From Taklimakanibacter sp050246735 (GTDB lineage: Bacteria > Pseudomonadota > Alphaproteobacteria > Rhizobiales > Aestuariivirgaceae), in assembly GCA_050246735.1 (NCBI GenBank), contig JBFWVM010000022.1, forward strand, positions 1-64,000: 64,000 nucleotides of DNA, given 5' to 3'. The position numbers and the translations under genes were made by a program. Positions 61,688 to 64,000 of this stretch are shown one piece after another (position 1 is the first letter of the stretch; each line of letters starts with the position of its first letter). Under the pieces are notes generated by a model that saw nothing but the letters and a program-made list of their open reading frames with translations, did not search any database and was not told the origin of the DNA.

Positions 61688-62563
61688 TTACCAGAACGGC
61701 GCCGGGATGTAGCGGCTGAAGATGCGGGCGAAGGTGCCCGATTCCTGCAGCCGGTCGAGCGCGTAATCGAAGGCCTGCTTCAATTCCTCGTCGCCGCGCC
61801 GCACCAGGAAGACATAGGGCCGGCTGAACGATGCGTCGTCATAATAGGCGCCGTCGACATATTTGCAGCAGCCCTGCGAGGCGCTGCCGCGCATCCAGTA
61901 GACGAGCTGCAGCGCGTCGCCGAACAGGACCTCGACCCTGGCGGTGCGCAGCGCCTCCTGCAGTTCGGCGAGGCTGGGATAGGTGACGACCACCGAGTCC
62001 TCGTAGTTGCGCCTGAGCCAGGCCTCGTAGCCGCTGCCGGCAACGACACCGATGCGCTTGCCGGCCACCGCGGCCCGCGTCATCTGGGCGATGTCGTTTT
62101 CCTTGCGCACCGCGAAGCGCCCGAGCGAGCGGTAGATCGGCCGGGTCGGCTGGAATTTCTCCAGCGTCGCCTCGTCCACCCGCAAGCCGGCCACGATGCC
62201 GCCCGAGGCGGGATCGCCTGTGAGCGACTGCCACGACATCAGCACGACCTGGCAACTGGTATGCAGTTCCTGGCAGGCCGCCCGCGCCGCGTCGACGGCG
62301 ATTCCCTGGGGGTCGCCGGCGGGGCCGGAATAGCTGAAGGGCGGGAAATCATTGTCGGCCAGGATGATGATCTGGTCACGGGTGAAGGACTGAGGCTTGC
62401 CTCCGACGTCGACCTGGCGGAAGCGCGGCAGGGGCAGGGCCACCTGCTTTTCCGGAGTCGCCGGGGCGAGGCTCAGGTCCTGCGCGCCGAGGCGCGGGAA
62501 CCGGCCGGGCACGATGGCGAGGAGAGCTGCGAGAGCCAGTATCCTGAAGGCGCGGCCGGTCAT
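61688..62563 (-). CDS. Family 3 solute-binding protein (amino-acid type), orphan
   Basis: 291-residue exported protein with signal peptide FRILALAALLAIVPGRFPRL. The mature start is unusually long before the binding core (IILADNDFPPFSYSGPAG). Type 2 periplasmic-binding features include GKRIGVVAGSGYEAWLRRNY and ELKQAFDYALDRLQESGTFA. No transporter genes are adjacent. It is convergent with the family 5 gene. ATG 62563 is chosen because it starts the signal peptide. Confidence 0.85.
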   Translation of the reverse strand: MTGRAFRILALAALLAIVPGRFPRLGAQDLSLAPATPEKQVALPLPRFRQVDVGGKPQSFTRDQIIILADNDFPPFSYSGPAGDPQGIAVDAARAACQELHTSCQVVLMSWQSLTGDPASGGIVAGLRVDEATLEKFQPTRPIYRSLGRFAVRKENDIAQMTRAAVAGKRIGVVAGSGYEAWLRRNYEDSVVVTYPSLAELQEALRTARVEVLFGDALQLVYWMRGSASQGCCKYVDGAYYDDASFSRPYVFLVRRGDEELKQAFDYALDRLQESGTFARIFSRYIPAPFW

Positions 62564-62641
62564 GGACGGGCTTGTATCCGGTAATGCTGTTGGTCGTCGC
62601 CAAGACCTACAACCTGGATGCGGCAAATGAAAGCCCGCCTC

Positions 62642-63412
62642 TCATATCCTGACCAGGCGCAACACCGTAATCCCATGCGCATCGACGAGGATGAGCTTGT
62701 CCCGGATCTCGTCGATGCGGTAGAGGCGCGTGTCGGCAAGGGCCGACAGGAAATGGCTTTCCTGATCCATGATGTCCCGGGCACAGGCCATTCTGGTCGA
62801 GATGATCGGCCCGAAGCTCATATGGGCGCCCGCGACGGTCGCCTTGCCGCTGATCCGGTTGCAGCCGCCGCTGCCGGTGATCCTGCCGTCGGCGGCGATC
62901 TCGAGCACCGCCCCGCCGCCGGGCGCGACGCGGCGGTTGCGGATGGACTCGGCGCGCCAGCGCCCCGCCGCCGCGAGGGACGCTGCTCCGGCGGACGTGA
63001 CGAGCTCGACCTTGATGTCCGCTTCGTCCGGCCCGCCGGCGAGGACGGCATGCCGGGCGGTGGTGATGAACCACAATCTGCCCTCGACGGTGATGCGGGC
63101 CTGCAACGCGTAAGCGTGGCCGGGCGCGATCCGCGCCTCGTCGAAACGCAGGCGGTAGGGGATGGGCATCCGGTGCCGGGTCTTGACCCGCGTGACCGCG
63201 AGGCCGCGCGCCGGCGCGTTGGCGCCAGACACATCGACGAGCCGCACTTCGAGGAGCGCATCGGGCGGCAGGGCGACGGGCTCGCGGTAGGAGACCCGGC
63301 CGCGCAGGGTCCGGCCCGCGGCCCGCACCGGCATGGCTTGCCCAGCCAGCGCCGCGGCGAAGCCCATGAATGTGCGGCGCGACAGCGCCAGGCGGGAATA
63401 CACCCGTTTCAT
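62642..63412 (-). CDS. YbaY-META two-domain exported protein
   Basis: 256-residue protein with a Tat-like signal (SRRTFMGFAAALAGQAMPVR). The first domain (about residues 35-145) is YbaY/pilotin-like (RTLRGRVSYREPVALPPDAL, LRFDEARIAPGHAYALQARI). The second (about 150-256) is META/HslJ-like with GSGGCNRISGKA and STRMACARDIM. Both domains are usually found in separate outer-membrane lipoproteins; here no lipobox cysteine is seen. Its function is unknown; META proteins are linked to heat-shock and drug tolerance. Confidence 0.85.
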   Translation of the reverse strand: MKRVYSRLALSRRTFMGFAAALAGQAMPVRAAGRTLRGRVSYREPVALPPDALLEVRLVDVSGANAPARGLAVTRVKTRHRMPIPYRLRFDEARIAPGHAYALQARITVEGRLWFITTARHAVLAGGPDEADIKVELVTSAGAASLAAAGRWRAESIRNRRVAPGGGAVLEIAADGRITGSGGCNRISGKATVAGAHMSFGPIISTRMACARDIMDQESHFLSALADTRLYRIDEIRDKLILVDAHGITVLRLVRI

Positions 63413-63631
63413 CCGATTCTCCCATCCACCCCAGGCAACCTTAGCTCATCGCCGGATCAAGACTATGTATCGAATGCGGACGTATGACGGCGGCTCGCGG
63501 TCAGGCCGGGAATTGCCGGCGCCGCGGGGGTGAATCCTGTTGCAATTGCTGGTAAAAACGACACAAGTTGAGGCCGTGCCGCCGAATCCGAAGTCCCCGA
63601 CTTCGCGGCGGACGGAGCCTGGGACGGCAAA

Positions 63632-64000
63632 GTGGCAACGGGGCCGAAAGAAACGCTTCGCAGAGACGGCGGGAACAGGAAGCCTGTTCCTGCCAAGTCC
63701 TTCATTTTGCCTACGATTCCGACCTCCGCGCAGCTGCTGGAAGCGATCCGGCGCATGACCCCGGCGGAGGCTCAGCGGGCTTTCCGCCACCGTGTCCTGC
63801 CCATCTCCTGGGAGCCCGGCAAGACCGGTTATGTGGCGGCGGGCGAGCGCGCCAAGGCCTATGCCAAGGACCAGGGACTCGAGGTGACCGCCATCACCAA
63901 TGAGCGCACGGTCCTGCGCGAATTGCAGCGCGGGCAGGAAAACGAGCTCGCCCAGAACGCGCTGTGGGGCCTCAAGACCCGCTTTCCCCAGCATTCCGCC
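63632..64000 (+). CDS. N-terminal part of an unrecognised protein (cut by window edge)
   Basis: An open frame runs to the window end without a stop: from GTG 63632, or TTG 63707, through SAQLLEAIRRMTPAEAQR, VLPISWEPGKTGYVAAGERA and ENELAQNALWGLKTRFPQHSA. Third positions are GC-rich from about 63720, supporting coding. The segment recalls the N-terminal soluble domain of some large rhizobial glycosyltransferases, but this is only an impression; the diagnostic part lies beyond the window. Confidence 0.6.
   Translation, partial: MATGPKETLRRDGGNRKPVPAKSFILPTIPTSAQLLEAIRRMTPAEAQRAFRHRVLPISWEPGKTGYVAAGERAKAYAKDQGLEVTAITNERTVLRELQRGQENELAQNALWGLKTRFPQHSA

Overview
The window is a GC-rich chromosomal segment (about two thirds G+C by eye, not computed) from an alphaproteobacterium, most likely of the order Hyphomicrobiales (Rhizobiales). 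The evidence is a class I lysyl-tRNA synthetase, a membrane-anchored CycM-type cytochrome c, an alphaproteobacterial cpa/tad pilus locus, a PodJ-like polarity protein with SEL1 repeats, and a yejA-yejA-yejB-yejE-yejF transporter. The genus cannot be told from the sequence alone. Gene density is high. Operons are tight, with many ATGA stop/start overlaps.

Layout. 1-264: tail of an IS5-type transposase beside tRNA-Ser(GGA), then about 680 bp without genes, partly AT-rich. 949-10574: Flp/Tad pilus locus with two near-identical pilins, cpaABCDEF, tadB and tadC, and a convergent TadD-like lipoprotein; no TadE/F/G pseudopilins are present. 10739-13416: M17 peptidase, MarR-type regulator and NlpC/P60 hydrolase (a cell-wall peptide group). 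13423-21916: minus-strand Yej-type peptide ABC transporter with two solute-binding proteins and a trailing hydroxyacid dehydrogenase. 22108-25733: cytochrome c, kdsB, pheA, nudC and a MerR regulator. 26005-29121: the PodJ-like protein. 29196-39542: DUF3429 protein, the PdeM/Lhr-type repair pair, a MATE exporter, DUF3309 and TerB proteins, and a coupled dinG-ogt-amidohydrolase operon. 39679-43399: dienelactone hydrolase-like protein, aldo/keto reductase, lysS.

43396-52937 is the most distinctive part. A LysR regulator is divergent from an eight-gene catabolic operon in which a polyamine-type ABC transporter (binding protein, two permeases, ATPase) is interleaved with a DoeA/EutD-like M24 hydrolase, a DoeB/EutE-like deacylase, a short-chain dehydrogenase and a threonine-aldolase-like PLP enzyme. 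The set suggests uptake and breakdown of an ectoine-like or N-acylated beta-hydroxy amino acid, ending in a retro-aldol cleavage instead of the known ectoine route. This is inference from gene content.

53259-64000: a lower-GC membrane protein of unknown function, an S24-type repressor lacking both catalytic residues, DUF952, pyrD, an NTF2-like protein, then a second catabolic group (HTH regulator, DmdA-like THF-dependent demethylase, ornithine cyclodeaminase-family reductase, dipeptide-type binding protein). After these come an orphan family 3 binding protein, a YbaY-META two-domain exported protein, and the start of an unrecognised gene cut by the window edge. No CRISPR array, rRNA or complete mobile element was found.
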